Shown here: piece by piece, positions 33,330-40,353 of the stretch | Layout of the letters: each line of letters opens with the position of its first letter | How positions within the stretch are numbered: the first letter of the stretch is position 1 | Notes under the pieces: model-generated | What the model was told of the DNA's origin: nothing | Databases searched by the model: none | Seen by the model: the letters and a program-made list of their open reading frames with translations, nothing else | Origin: Peribacillus frigoritolerans | Lineage (GTDB): Bacteria; Bacillota; Bacilli; Bacillales; DSM-1321 | DNA length: 40,353 nt | NCBI RefSeq assembly: GCF_030676415.1 | Contig: NZ_JAUUTW010000041.1 | Span: 1-40,353 of the forward strand | Direction: 5' to 3' | Made by a program: the position numbers and the translations under genes

Positions 33330-33503
33330 AATGATTTTGCTCCTTTTTATGTCCATCAGGACTGATTAATGAATCCGCCTTCCATTTTAACATGAAAAAT
33401 ATGTATATTGTCCTTTAGTGATATAAAATCATCTGTAAGTGAGAGATAATCTACAAATAAAAAAAACTGGCACTTTTAGCCAGCTGCAATGTTCTATACT
33501 AAA

Positions 33504-34082
33504 CTAAAATCTATTTGATCCCTGACCACTTTGTTGCCGTAACTGGCAATACTCTGAGCTTAACAAGGAAAATACGAGGGCATCATGCGATTGTTCACGA
33601 AGAAATAGATAACTTCGGAGGCTGCCTTCCTCTTTAAATCCAAATTTCTTCAATAGGTTTCTGGATGCAATATTATCCTTGAAAGTTAAAGCGGCGATTC
33701 TGTTTAGTCTCAATTCTTCAAAGCAATAGCGTAATACTTCGTTGACAGCTTCAGAAGTAAAGTGTTTCCTCCAATATTCAGGATGGATTTCATATCCTAT
33801 TTCGGCGCGTTTGTTGGCAGGGCTCAATTGATTCAGGCCAACGGTCCCGATGAATTTGCCTGAATCCTTTAAAATGACTCCCCACCGCATCCCACGCTTG
33901 TTTATGTAAGCACTTTTAAACGAGTCGATTAAGCGGCGGGCATCTTCAACTCGAGTTAAACTTTCTATCCCATCATATTTGGTCACTTCATCTTTAGAGA
34001 GGATTTCAAACAGACTCTCAGCATGATGGTGACCTATTTCGATTAAACGCAGCCTTTCTGTTTCCAATTCCTTAAACCACAT
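33504..34082 (-). CDS. GNAT acetyltransferase, RimJ/RimL type
   Basis: A 192-residue Acetyltransf_3 protein: WFKELETERLRLIEIGHHHA, then the core AEIGYEIHPEYWRKHFTSEA and LNRIAALTFKDNIASRNLLK, KFGFKEEGSLRSYL. The pyrophosphate-binding loop is Y-W-R-K-H-F, less glycine-rich than usual (typically G-x-G-x-G/A). The start at 34082 has GGAGGG 8 nt upstream. The C-terminus (LRQQSGQGSNRF) is a short polar tail. Its acceptor is unknown. Confidence 0.82.
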   Translation of the reverse strand: MWFKELETERLRLIEIGHHHAESLFEILSKDEVTKYDGIESLTRVEDARRLIDSFKSAYINKRGMRWGVILKDSGKFIGTVGLNQLSPANKRAEIGYEIHPEYWRKHFTSEAVNEVLRYCFEELRLNRIAALTFKDNIASRNLLKKFGFKEEGSLRSYLFLREQSHDALVFSLLSSEYCQLRQQSGQGSNRF

Positions 34083-34614
34083 CGAAGAATCCCTCCGTAT
34101 ATTCATTCAGCTGTCTACTTAATTCTATTCATGAAGAAGAGATACCTGTTTTAATGGAAAATACTTTTTGAAAAATTCCTTTCCTTAACATAAAATGCCG
34201 AGTCCTCATGTCCACCCTTTGTAATCAAATACCTAACGATTTGTAAAATAATGGCACTTTAGGGCGTCTGTTTCCGCCATAACAATAAAAAAACTAATAG
34301 GATGATATTTTTTACTTAGTTCCATATAACCACTTATCATTTTTGATGTCCTTATTATTTACCCTGTCAAACAAAGTCAGCAATCGTAAAATGATTCTTT
34401 TTTTACATGAAATAATTCTTCCAATCTATTAAAAAGCCCTATGATTTTGGTTTTCCTTTAACACTTACAGGTTAAATGGACCCTTAACATTCATCTTTCC
34501 ATTCGATACCTTTTTCCCATAGCAACAAAGAATGTTAAAGAGCTAATTTTACATAAAACTATTTTTATAGCATACTATACTTCCAATCCAGATATTCTAC
34601 TAGGAGGAATAAAA
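34083..34614. other. Intergenic region between divergent GNAT and CAP genes
   Basis: About 530 AT-rich bases with no gene, hairpin terminator or repeat that I can support, apart from the sigma-K-like promoter match at its right end. Confidence 0.6.
34540..34580 (+). promoter_or_regulatory. Sigma-K-like promoter of the LysM-CAP gene
   Basis: CATACTATA (within 34571-34580) matches CATANNNTA, with ACA 17 nt upstream. It lies 35 nt before the start codon. Confidence 0.45.
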
Positions 34615-35241
34615 ATGAAGAAAATCATCCTTTTATCAGCACTGTCGCTATCCCTATTATCTCCAAAAGTTGCTCTGGGAGCCAATACTTACGAGGTGGC
34701 AAAAGGAGATACCTTAACGAAAATCGCTTCTGAATATGATGTCAGCATTGACGAATTACTTAAAACGAACCCTGCCATAAACGATGCAAATCAAATTCGA
34801 ATCGGACAAATCATAAATCTTCCCACATCCAACCACACAGTTAATCGCGAAGAAAGTCAATCAGTTGAACAGCAGGTCCTAAGTTTAGTGAACGAAGAAC
34901 GTTCAAAATCCGGCCTCCCTTCACTTGAAATGGATTCAGACATTTCCAACGTAGCAATTCTGAAATCTGAGGATATGCGTGATAATAATTATTTCAATCA
35001 TACAAGCCCAAGTTATGGATCGCCTTTCGATATGATGAAATCCTTTGGGATCAGCTACGAGTACGCAGGGGAAAATATCGCAGCAGGCCAACCTAGTGCG
35101 GATGCTGTCATGAAATCATGGATGAACAGCCCCGGACATAAGGCCAATATCCTCAACAAGAACTATACGCATATTGGAATTGGGTATGTGACAGGAGGGA
35201 AATACACCCACTATTGGACCCAGCAATTCATTGGAAATTAA
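34615..35241 (+). CDS. Secreted LysM-CAP protein
   Basis: A 208-residue exported protein. Residues 1-22 are a signal peptide. Residues about 25-70 are one LysM domain (YEVAKGDTLTKIASEYDVSI, then IRIGQIINLP), which binds peptidoglycan. Residues about 86-208 form a CAP/SCP domain of the YkwD type: LSLVNEERSKSGLPSLEMDS, HTSPSYGSPFDMM, YAGENIAAGQPSADAVMKSW, GHKANILNKNYTHIGIGYV. AGGAGG lies 7 nt before the ATG. It is monocistronic, with a strong terminator. In spore-formers similar proteins occur in the spore envelope; that role is inferred here from the promoter. Confidence 0.9.
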   Translation: MKKIILLSALSLSLLSPKVALGANTYEVAKGDTLTKIASEYDVSIDELLKTNPAINDANQIRIGQIINLPTSNHTVNREESQSVEQQVLSLVNEERSKSGLPSLEMDSDISNVAILKSEDMRDNNYFNHTSPSYGSPFDMMKSFGISYEYAGENIAAGQPSADAVMKSWMNSPGHKANILNKNYTHIGIGYVTGGKYTHYWTQQFIGN

Positions 35242-35249
35242 AAACCTTA

Positions 35250-35278
35250 GAGGCGGCAGATTGCCGCCTCCTTTTTTT
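35250..35278 (+). terminator. Terminator of the LysM-CAP gene
   Basis: GAGGCGGCA-gat-TGCCGCCTC then CTTTTTTT. Confidence 0.93.
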
Positions 35279-35549
35279 ATCCTTATATTCCAAATCTAAA
35301 ACTTGCTATTATCCGTTGACTATAGACTCCAAGCAAAAATATGCGGGGACCTTTCTCCCTTTATATAGAAAAGACCTCTTGCCGTTTGATCGCTTCAATA
35401 AAAAACGGTCTTCTTTTATTTTTTGTTCGATGGATACGCAAGGAAAACACGTAAAGTAGTTATATCATACTACTTCCAATTATCTTACTGATAAAAATAA
35501 AATTATGTTAAAATAGAATTCTAGGCATAGGTACAAAGGGGCAATTGTA
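35279..35549. other. Gene-free stretch with a second hairpin
   Basis: No gene. AAAAGACC...CCGTTT and AAACGGTCTTcTTTT (about 35369-35419) can form an imperfect terminator-like fold without an obvious upstream gene. The end (35501-35549) has a TGTTAAAAT -10-like box and AAAGGGG ahead of the regulator remnant. Confidence 0.4.
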
Positions 35550-36407
35550 ATGAAAATAGAGGTTGGCTCTGTTTTCAACGAATTATGAATAAAACAAAAT
35601 CTTACAAGAGAAGAACTGGCTAAGGATATATGTGAACCTAATGCCCTGTCAGATTATGAAAGAAGCATCACTTCTCCAACCATTGATGAATTGGCACTTT
35701 TTGCGGATAAACTTAAAGTTGACCTTCCGTATTTCTTCACTACCAAAAATGAACCGATTTATAATTACATAGAAACCATTAAACTTTTGTAAACAAATAT
35801 ATATTAACGCACACGTAATTTTGAAGCAATTTATGATATCGTCCAAAAAGAAATGGTAACGGCACCGGAAAAATCGATAACATTTTATCAATTCTTGAAA
35901 AGGCATGAAGGTATCTCTACAAAAGGCTATAGAATTATTGAATGAGGCCATTCATATTACCATGGGTAACGGGTCATTCTTCATCAACAGGAGATAGAAG
36001 TTTTAAATAGTATCGGAATCATCCATTTTAAAACGAAGAATTATGAAGAGGCCATCACCTCTTCAATGAAGCACTGGAATTTATCGAGAATATTCCCCGT
36101 GAATCAAGAAAGTACCATTATCGTGAAGATCATTCATGGATTAACACAAACATTGACTGAACTTCATTATTATCTGGAATCATTAAATTATGCCCTTAAA
36201 GGGATCAACATTTTTAATTCGATAGAATCATTATATTTATATGCGGATCTCCATCTTTTAACTGGTAAGAATCTGGTACATCTTCAACCAACCTGAAGAA
36301 GGACTGCACTATATAAAGCAATCCAAGAACATTTTCAGTCTTCAAAAATCGAGGAATCCGTACAAATTGCCGAACATGAATTGGAAAGCATTTTGCAATG
36401 CTTGTGA
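35550..36407 (+). pseudogene. Decayed HTH-TPR regulator (RNPP/PlcR-like)
   Basis: An ATG at 35550 follows AAAGGGG. The N-terminal XRE-type helix-turn-helix is readable but interrupted by a TGA after 10 codons: then QNLTREELAKDICEPNALSD, YERSITSPTIDELALFADKL, KVDLPYFF. After a stop (about 35790) and frameshifts come helical repeat segments in other frames (FEAIYDIVQKE; IEVLNSIGIIHFKTKNYEEA; ESLNYALKGINIFNSIESLY; ESVQIAEHELESILQCL) ending at a TGA, 36405-36407. HTH plus TPR-like repeats over about 285 codons is the plan of peptide-sensing RNPP regulators (PlcR, NprR). At least four lesions make it inactive. A terminator follows; no signal-peptide gene is visible. Confidence 0.78.
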
Positions 36408-36420
36408 ACTTCAATGGATA

Positions 36421-36467
36421 AAAAAAGATAGAGATTGCTTTGAAAAAAGGAATCTCTATCTTTTTTT
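36421..36467. terminator. Terminator behind the regulator remnant
   Basis: AAAAAAGATAGAGATT, a 14-nt loop, and the complement with a T7 tail; a perfect 16-bp stem. Confidence 0.9.
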
Positions 36468-36617
36468 AGTGTCGTTAGTTCACCCTTACCTTCAATCAAT
36501 TTCAGGAATGTCTAATCATTTCCACATTAATGATACTTTAAAACAATCATTACACTTTCAATAGCTATTCTATGTCAGCTATAATAGAAGAATGTAACCC
36601 AACTGGAGGAATATAAA

Positions 36618-37217
36618 TTGTCTAATAGATTAGGTTTAGTGCTTGACGTAGAAACAACTGGTTTACGTCCCTCTTCAGATGAAATTATCGAGCTTGCCCT
36701 TATACTCTTTACATACAGCAATGAAACGGGGGAAATTAAAAATCTTATTGATCAGGAATCATTTTTAAGGGAGCCTCTCTCCTATGGAGCAAGAAGGAAT
36801 TATGATCAAGCATACAGAATTCATGGAATTCCATACAGCTCCGTAGAAGGAAAAAGTTTTCACGATGAAAAAATTAAATCCTTCATTGACCGTACCGATT
36901 CTATTTTCGCACATAATGCTTCTTTCGATAGAAGTTTTCTCTACCAAATGTATCCAGAAATCAATGATCAAAAGTGGTTCTGTACGATGCGGAATGTACC
37001 TTGGAAGCAATACGGATTTGAGAATAGTAAACTCTTAACATTACTGCAGGCTCATAATATCACCAATTTTCAAACACACAGGGCTATGGACGATATATCT
37101 TACCTAATGGAACTTATGAGAAAGCCAGGACCTTCTGGACATCCTTATTTAAAAGAAGTCATTGCAAAAAATCCGATGAAGAAATATGCACCTGCTTCAC
37201 CAAAGACAAGGGTATAG
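36618..37217 (+). CDS. DEDDh 3'-5' exonuclease (DnaQ/RNase T type)
   Basis: A 199-residue single-domain exonuclease. Exo I is LVLDVETTGLRP (Asp10, Glu12), Exo II is FAHNASFDRSF (Asp104), and Exo III is HRAMDD (His154, Asp159), so all DEDDh catalytic residues are present. Such proteins trim single-stranded DNA or RNA with two metal ions. The absence of a polymerase or other domain suggests a stand-alone repair or RNA-turnover enzyme. The start is TTG 36618 with GGAGG 8 nt upstream. It is monocistronic. Confidence 0.88.
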   Translation: MSNRLGLVLDVETTGLRPSSDEIIELALILFTYSNETGEIKNLIDQESFLREPLSYGARRNYDQAYRIHGIPYSSVEGKSFHDEKIKSFIDRTDSIFAHNASFDRSFLYQMYPEINDQKWFCTMRNVPWKQYGFENSKLLTLLQAHNITNFQTHRAMDDISYLMELMRKPGPSGHPYLKEVIAKNPMKKYAPASPKTRV

Positions 37218-37386
37218 CTGATTAAATAATTACTTCATTGTACAGTCTGCACCAAAGTTTTGTCACAAACAACCCGTTTTATCGCAAATTGCTCATACCA
37301 AGAGAAGAGGAATACATATCTTTACGATGGGTTATTTTAGGGGCACTTTTATTTTCCTGCATTTCACTCATTAACTGATATTCATC

Positions 37387-37421
37387 AAAAAACAGCGACC
37401 CATGACGGGTCGCTGTTTTTT
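37387..37421. terminator. Bidirectional terminator between exonuclease and yhgE
   Basis: AAAAAACAGCGACCC-atgac-GGGTCGCTGTTTTTT, a perfect 15-bp stem directly behind the yhgE stop. Confidence 0.93.
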
Positions 37422-37423
37422 GA

Positions 37424-39820
37424 TCATTGTACAGTTGCACCTTCCTGTTTTTCATTTAATGCGCCGTTCAATTTCTTATACCGATAAATAAAGTAAAGAA
37501 GTGATAATATTAATGCCGCAACGAGGAATATGGCCAATATGCCAAGATTATGCCACATGAAGCTATAATCTCCTGTTGAGATGACTGCACGGAAAGCATT
37601 AATAGTATAAGTCATCGGTAAGAAAGGTGTGAATCCTTGCAGGAAGCCAGGAACCAATTCATTTGGGAATGTTCCGCCACTGCTGGTCAGTTGAAGAATC
37701 AAAATCAATAATGCTATAAACCGGCCAGGATTGTCAAAGGCCGAACCCAGGAACTGAATGATTGCCATGAATGTACAGCTAGCAAGAATGCTTACTGCAA
37801 AAAATAGCGGCAGGCTCGTAACATTGATTCCAAGACCTAAAATTAAAATCGAGTCCACCAATATGGCTTGACAGATTCCTATAAGTGCCATGACGCTGTA
37901 TTTACTAATAAACCAGCTAAATCCACTCGCAGGTTTAACAGCAGGATCTCTTAACGGGAAAATGATCGTCAGAACGATAGCCCCGATAAATAAACTTAAT
38001 GAAATTAAATACGGTGCAAAACTAGTGCCATAGTTCGGTACATTATTAATTGGTAATTTATCCACTTGAACTGGGCTTGCAAACATGTCATATACTTCTT
38101 CATTGGATTTTATCTTGCCTGCTTCGTTTGCCCCATCATTCAATTCATCATGTAATTCTGCAGATCCATCTGAAAGTTTGGCGATTCCATCTTGTAACTT
38201 AATGGCTCCATTCGCCAGTTCTCCCATACCACTAGTAAGGCTGGATGAACCTTCTTTCAACTTATCCGTTCCTGTAACCAGACCTTTCGAACCCTCGGAA
38301 AGCTGTGAGGTTCCACTTGATAATTGCTTGGAGCCATCTTCAAGCTGATCAAGCCCGCTTACCAAGTTATTGCTGCCTTCGGTTAACTGTCCAAGCCCAC
38401 TCTGTGCTGAATCTATACTATCGCCAAATGTTGTCAAACCAGACACCAATTGACCTTGACCATTTTTCAGTTCATTCGCCCCATTGGCGAGTTTATCCTG
38501 AGCTTGCTTCAATTGAGTGAAACCGCCGCTTAATGCACTTGTACCTTCACCTAACTGATTAGCTCCATCACTAAGGCTATTTGAGCCTTTAGCAATTTCG
38601 CTTGCACTGGCCGATAGTTTCCCTACTCCTTCAGATACTCCTTTACTACCTTCACTGATGCGGGTTAGAGAAGAAATCACTCCCTCCAATCGCGCTTTCT
38701 CTGCAGGATCATCCGTAGCTTCAGATTGTTGTTTCAATCCGGAAATAACCTCATCCAAACCTTCCGAAACTTCAGATGCCCCCGATTTTGCTTCGTTCGA
38801 TGCTGCGCTCCATTCAGACAATGAACCTGAAAGCTGGGCAGCACCAGCAGCTACACCATTTGCTCCTTCTGTCAAAGCGGGCAGCTTTTCTTCTATTTGA
38901 TTGAAGCCCTCTAATGACTGTTGCAGTCCAGAGGCCAATTCACCAGTTCCCGCTTCAGACTTCTTGGCTCCTTGCAAAAGCTCGGATTGCCCATCTTTCA
39001 TTTGTCCAACACCAGAGCTAAACTGTTGTAACCCTTGATTGAGTTCTTTTGATCCTGCAGCTGCCGAACCGACCCCATTCGAAAAGGTCAGTGATTTTTC
39101 AGCTAATTTTTCCAGGTTTTCATGGATTTCGACAGAACCTGAATGGAGGGAATCAATTCCTTCATCCACTTTTTTGGAACCTTCTTTAGCTGAGTTAATC
39201 CCTTCACCAAGTTCACTTGATCCGTTCTTCACTGTATCTGTTCCATCTTTCAATTCACCAGCTCCATCACTGGCACTTTTGAGTCCATCAGCCACTTCGT
39301 TCAAATTATCGAACATTGACTCCGCATAGGTTTTCGTAACGGCTGAAGAAACTTCCCCTTTGATTCTCTCCGAAGCTGCGTCACCTATTTTTGTGGATAT
39401 ATAGTTAAACCCTTCATTGGACGTATAAATTAAATCCAGTTTTTCCGGATTGTCCTCCTGTAAGGTCGTTGCATTTTTCGAAAAGTTTTTCGGGATTTCT
39501 ATTTTCATGTAATAATCTTGATTTTCCAGGCCTTCATTTGCTTCTTTTTGACTGACGAAATGCCAATCGAAATCCTTTTTTTCCTTTAACTCCTTGACTA
39601 AATCTTTTCCTATTGTAAGTTCCGATTCATTGAACATCGCACCCTCATCCATATTGACAATGGCAACAGGCAATTGGTCCACCTTACCATATGGATCCCA
39701 AAATGCCCACAGGAACGTGCCGCTGTATAATAAGGGAATCAGTATGATCCCTATTATGGAAATGAGTATCATAGGATGTTTTATTATGGCTAAAAATTCA
39801 CCCTTTAAAGATTTTAACAC
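37424..39820 (-). CDS. yhgE: YhgE/Pip-family membrane protein
   Basis: A 798-residue membrane protein. One TM segment near residues 15-40 is followed by the Pip domain (PYGKVDQLPVAIVNMDEGAM), a long extracellular stalk (about 170-560) built of repeated units of the type G-x-x-x-L-x-x-G, and five or six TM segments at the end (ABC2-type, with SSGGTFPNELVPGFLQGFTP). Family members include lactococcal Pip, needed for phage infection, and relatives of the SPP1 receptor YueB; B. subtilis YhgE has no firm function. The start is the GTG at 39820, with AGGAGG about 10 nt upstream; a TTG three codons earlier sits too close to it. It ends at a bidirectional terminator. Confidence 0.9.
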   Translation of the reverse strand: MLKSLKGEFLAIIKHPMILISIIGIILIPLLYSGTFLWAFWDPYGKVDQLPVAIVNMDEGAMFNESELTIGKDLVKELKEKKDFDWHFVSQKEANEGLENQDYYMKIEIPKNFSKNATTLQEDNPEKLDLIYTSNEGFNYISTKIGDAASERIKGEVSSAVTKTYAESMFDNLNEVADGLKSASDGAGELKDGTDTVKNGSSELGEGINSAKEGSKKVDEGIDSLHSGSVEIHENLEKLAEKSLTFSNGVGSAAAGSKELNQGLQQFSSGVGQMKDGQSELLQGAKKSEAGTGELASGLQQSLEGFNQIEEKLPALTEGANGVAAGAAQLSGSLSEWSAASNEAKSGASEVSEGLDEVISGLKQQSEATDDPAEKARLEGVISSLTRISEGSKGVSEGVGKLSASASEIAKGSNSLSDGANQLGEGTSALSGGFTQLKQAQDKLANGANELKNGQGQLVSGLTTFGDSIDSAQSGLGQLTEGSNNLVSGLDQLEDGSKQLSSGTSQLSEGSKGLVTGTDKLKEGSSSLTSGMGELANGAIKLQDGIAKLSDGSAELHDELNDGANEAGKIKSNEEVYDMFASPVQVDKLPINNVPNYGTSFAPYLISLSLFIGAIVLTIIFPLRDPAVKPASGFSWFISKYSVMALIGICQAILVDSILILGLGINVTSLPLFFAVSILASCTFMAIIQFLGSAFDNPGRFIALLILILQLTSSGGTFPNELVPGFLQGFTPFLPMTYTINAFRAVISTGDYSFMWHNLGILAIFLVAALILSLLYFIYRYKKLNGALNEKQEGATVQ

Positions 39821-40171
39821 GCTTACCAAGCCCTCCTATACGACGAATATGCCGTTTATTTAATCTATCTCGGTGAAAAACGGATTGAAGAATACATATT
39901 TAAGTCATTTGCTTCTGCAATATATATTTAAAATTCTTTATCTTGAACCTTTAATCTATTACTTTTTAAACAAACAATAATTAATGACTATATCGTTCAT
40001 TCGGTCACTACCACGAAAATAATATAACATTTATCCACCTTTTTATCAATATTTTTTCACTGTCTTACATCCTATATTTACTTTTTTTCTCTCTATATCC
40101 TATTTAGATTGGTTTTTTAGCTGATTAAGACCTTATTATCAGCTGATAAAATCACCTCTGATATTACATAA
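39821..40171. other. AT-rich gene-free region upstream of yhgE
   Basis: About 350 bases without a gene. It contains the palindrome at 39985-40007, a perfect 14-bp palindrome TTATCAGCTGATAA (40136-40149), and many promoter-like AT tracts. Nothing else is supportable. Confidence 0.6.
39985..40007. promoter_or_regulatory. Candidate TetR-type operator upstream of yhgE
   Basis: A 23-nt imperfect palindrome: TGAC-N3-AT ... AT-N3-GTCA. It is 165 nt upstream of yhgE. In B. subtilis, as I recall, a TetR-family gene (yhgD) adjoins yhgE; none is present in this window. Confidence 0.35.
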
Positions 40172-40199
40172 AAAAAGGGTATCCATAATGGATACCCTT
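40172..40199 (-). terminator. Intrinsic terminator abutting the right-edge element
   Basis: AAGGGTATCC (40175-40184) pairs with GGATACCCTT (40190-40199); on the reverse strand a T run follows. It would end a reverse-strand gene lying beyond the inserted element to the right. Confidence 0.75.
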
Positions 40200-40200
40200 C

Positions 40201-40353
40201 AGACTGTAGACAAACTCGATGAAAATCGAGTTTGTCTATTTTTATGGCTTTTACAATTTGGACGTTGATTTCCACTCCAGGCACTCGCTTTCCGCGGGCG
40301 GTCGGGGAGCCTCCTCGGCTTTCGCCTGCGGGGTCTCCCCTAGACGCGCTTTT
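40201..40353. mobile_element. Left end of an IS1182-like element (runs off the window)
   Basis: It begins AGACTGTAGACAAA, identical over 14 nt to copy A's left end. ACAAACTCGAT-gaaa-ATCGAGTTTGT then forms a perfect subterminal hairpin (40209-40234). TTGATTTCC (40265-40273) and a GC-rich block (GGCACTCGCTTTCCGCGGGC, 40280-40299) follow, homologous to copies A and B but much better preserved. I know this GC-rich block from the non-coding ends of IS1182-type elements in Bacillus. A full element or a short derivative may follow outside the window. Confidence 0.7.

Noticed and set aside
35550..36467. Signal peptide gene next to the RNPP-like remnant
   Set aside because: Only a terminator follows within 60 bases, and no short ORF with a signal sequence and ribosome site was found.
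38085..39329. Several forward ORFs of 70-96 aa within yhgE
   Set aside because: They are shadows of the repetitive stalk on the opposite strand; the Ser/Pro-rich composition is the complement of Gly/Leu/Glu codons.
1..40353. CRISPR arrays, tRNA/rRNA genes, phage genes
   Set aside because: No regularly spaced repeats, cloverleaf-type sequences, rRNA segments or phage structural genes were recognised.

Overview
The window looks like chromosomal DNA from a low-GC, spore-forming Bacillaceae, most like Peribacillus/Bacillus. The basis is gene content and order: a glnQHMP-type ABC operon, neighbouring yueF-like and yueI genes, CspC, guaD beside ade, YhgE, an L,D-transpeptidase with a sigma-K-like promoter, and many TTG/GTG starts behind strong AGGAGG-type ribosome binding sites. 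No rRNA, tRNA, CRISPR array or prophage is visible. Assignments are from reading motifs; no database search was possible.

Layout. 1-410: 3' end of an IS1182-like transposon. 418-5154: ilvE (-), an OFA-family MFS transporter (+), a decayed stretch, and a YueF-like membrane protein (+). 5200-5539: a short IS-derived element inserted at the yueI terminator. 5531-9075: small single genes (yueI, L,D-transpeptidase, two proteins of 33 and 42 aa, a deoxyribosyltransferase-like protein, an orphan HicB-like protein, a DUF4190 protein). 9205-9522: a second short element flanked by 33-nt duplications of a terminator. 9525-12512: glutamine-type ABC transporter (-). 12951-14522: an unknown acidic protein and an AEC transporter (-). 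14759-17016: guanine and adenine deaminases (+). 17163-19789: 6-phosphogluconolactonase (+), an endonuclease I family protein (-) and a CoA-type NUDIX hydrolase (-). 20107-22976: class III aminotransferase plus acylating semialdehyde dehydrogenase, a probable beta-alanine (omega-amino acid) catabolic pair (-). 23198-26280: GNAT, a broken 2-hydroxyacid dehydrogenase, cspC, a crotonase. 26496-32191: oppABCDF (-). 32895-35241: YdcZ-type DMT protein, a second GNAT, and a secreted LysM-CAP protein. 35550-36407: remains of an HTH-TPR (RNPP-like) regulator. 36618-39820: DEDDh exonuclease and YhgE. 40200-40353: start of another IS-like element.

How the parts work together. The window is mostly nutrient uptake and turnover: peptides (Opp), glutamine/glutamate (Gln), purine bases to ammonia and xanthine/hypoxanthine (GuaD, Ade), branched-chain amino acid transamination (IlvE), and omega-amino acids to acyl-CoA. 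Two cell-envelope genes (6204, 34615) carry sigma-K-like promoter matches and may belong to the mother-cell spore programme.

The most unusual pattern is a family of IS1182-related termini and short non-autonomous derivatives. All four termini-bearing copies in the window abut an intrinsic transcription terminator, and in the clearest case the whole terminator hairpin is present on both sides of the insert. This suggests a mobile element that homes to terminators and leaves a working terminator behind.
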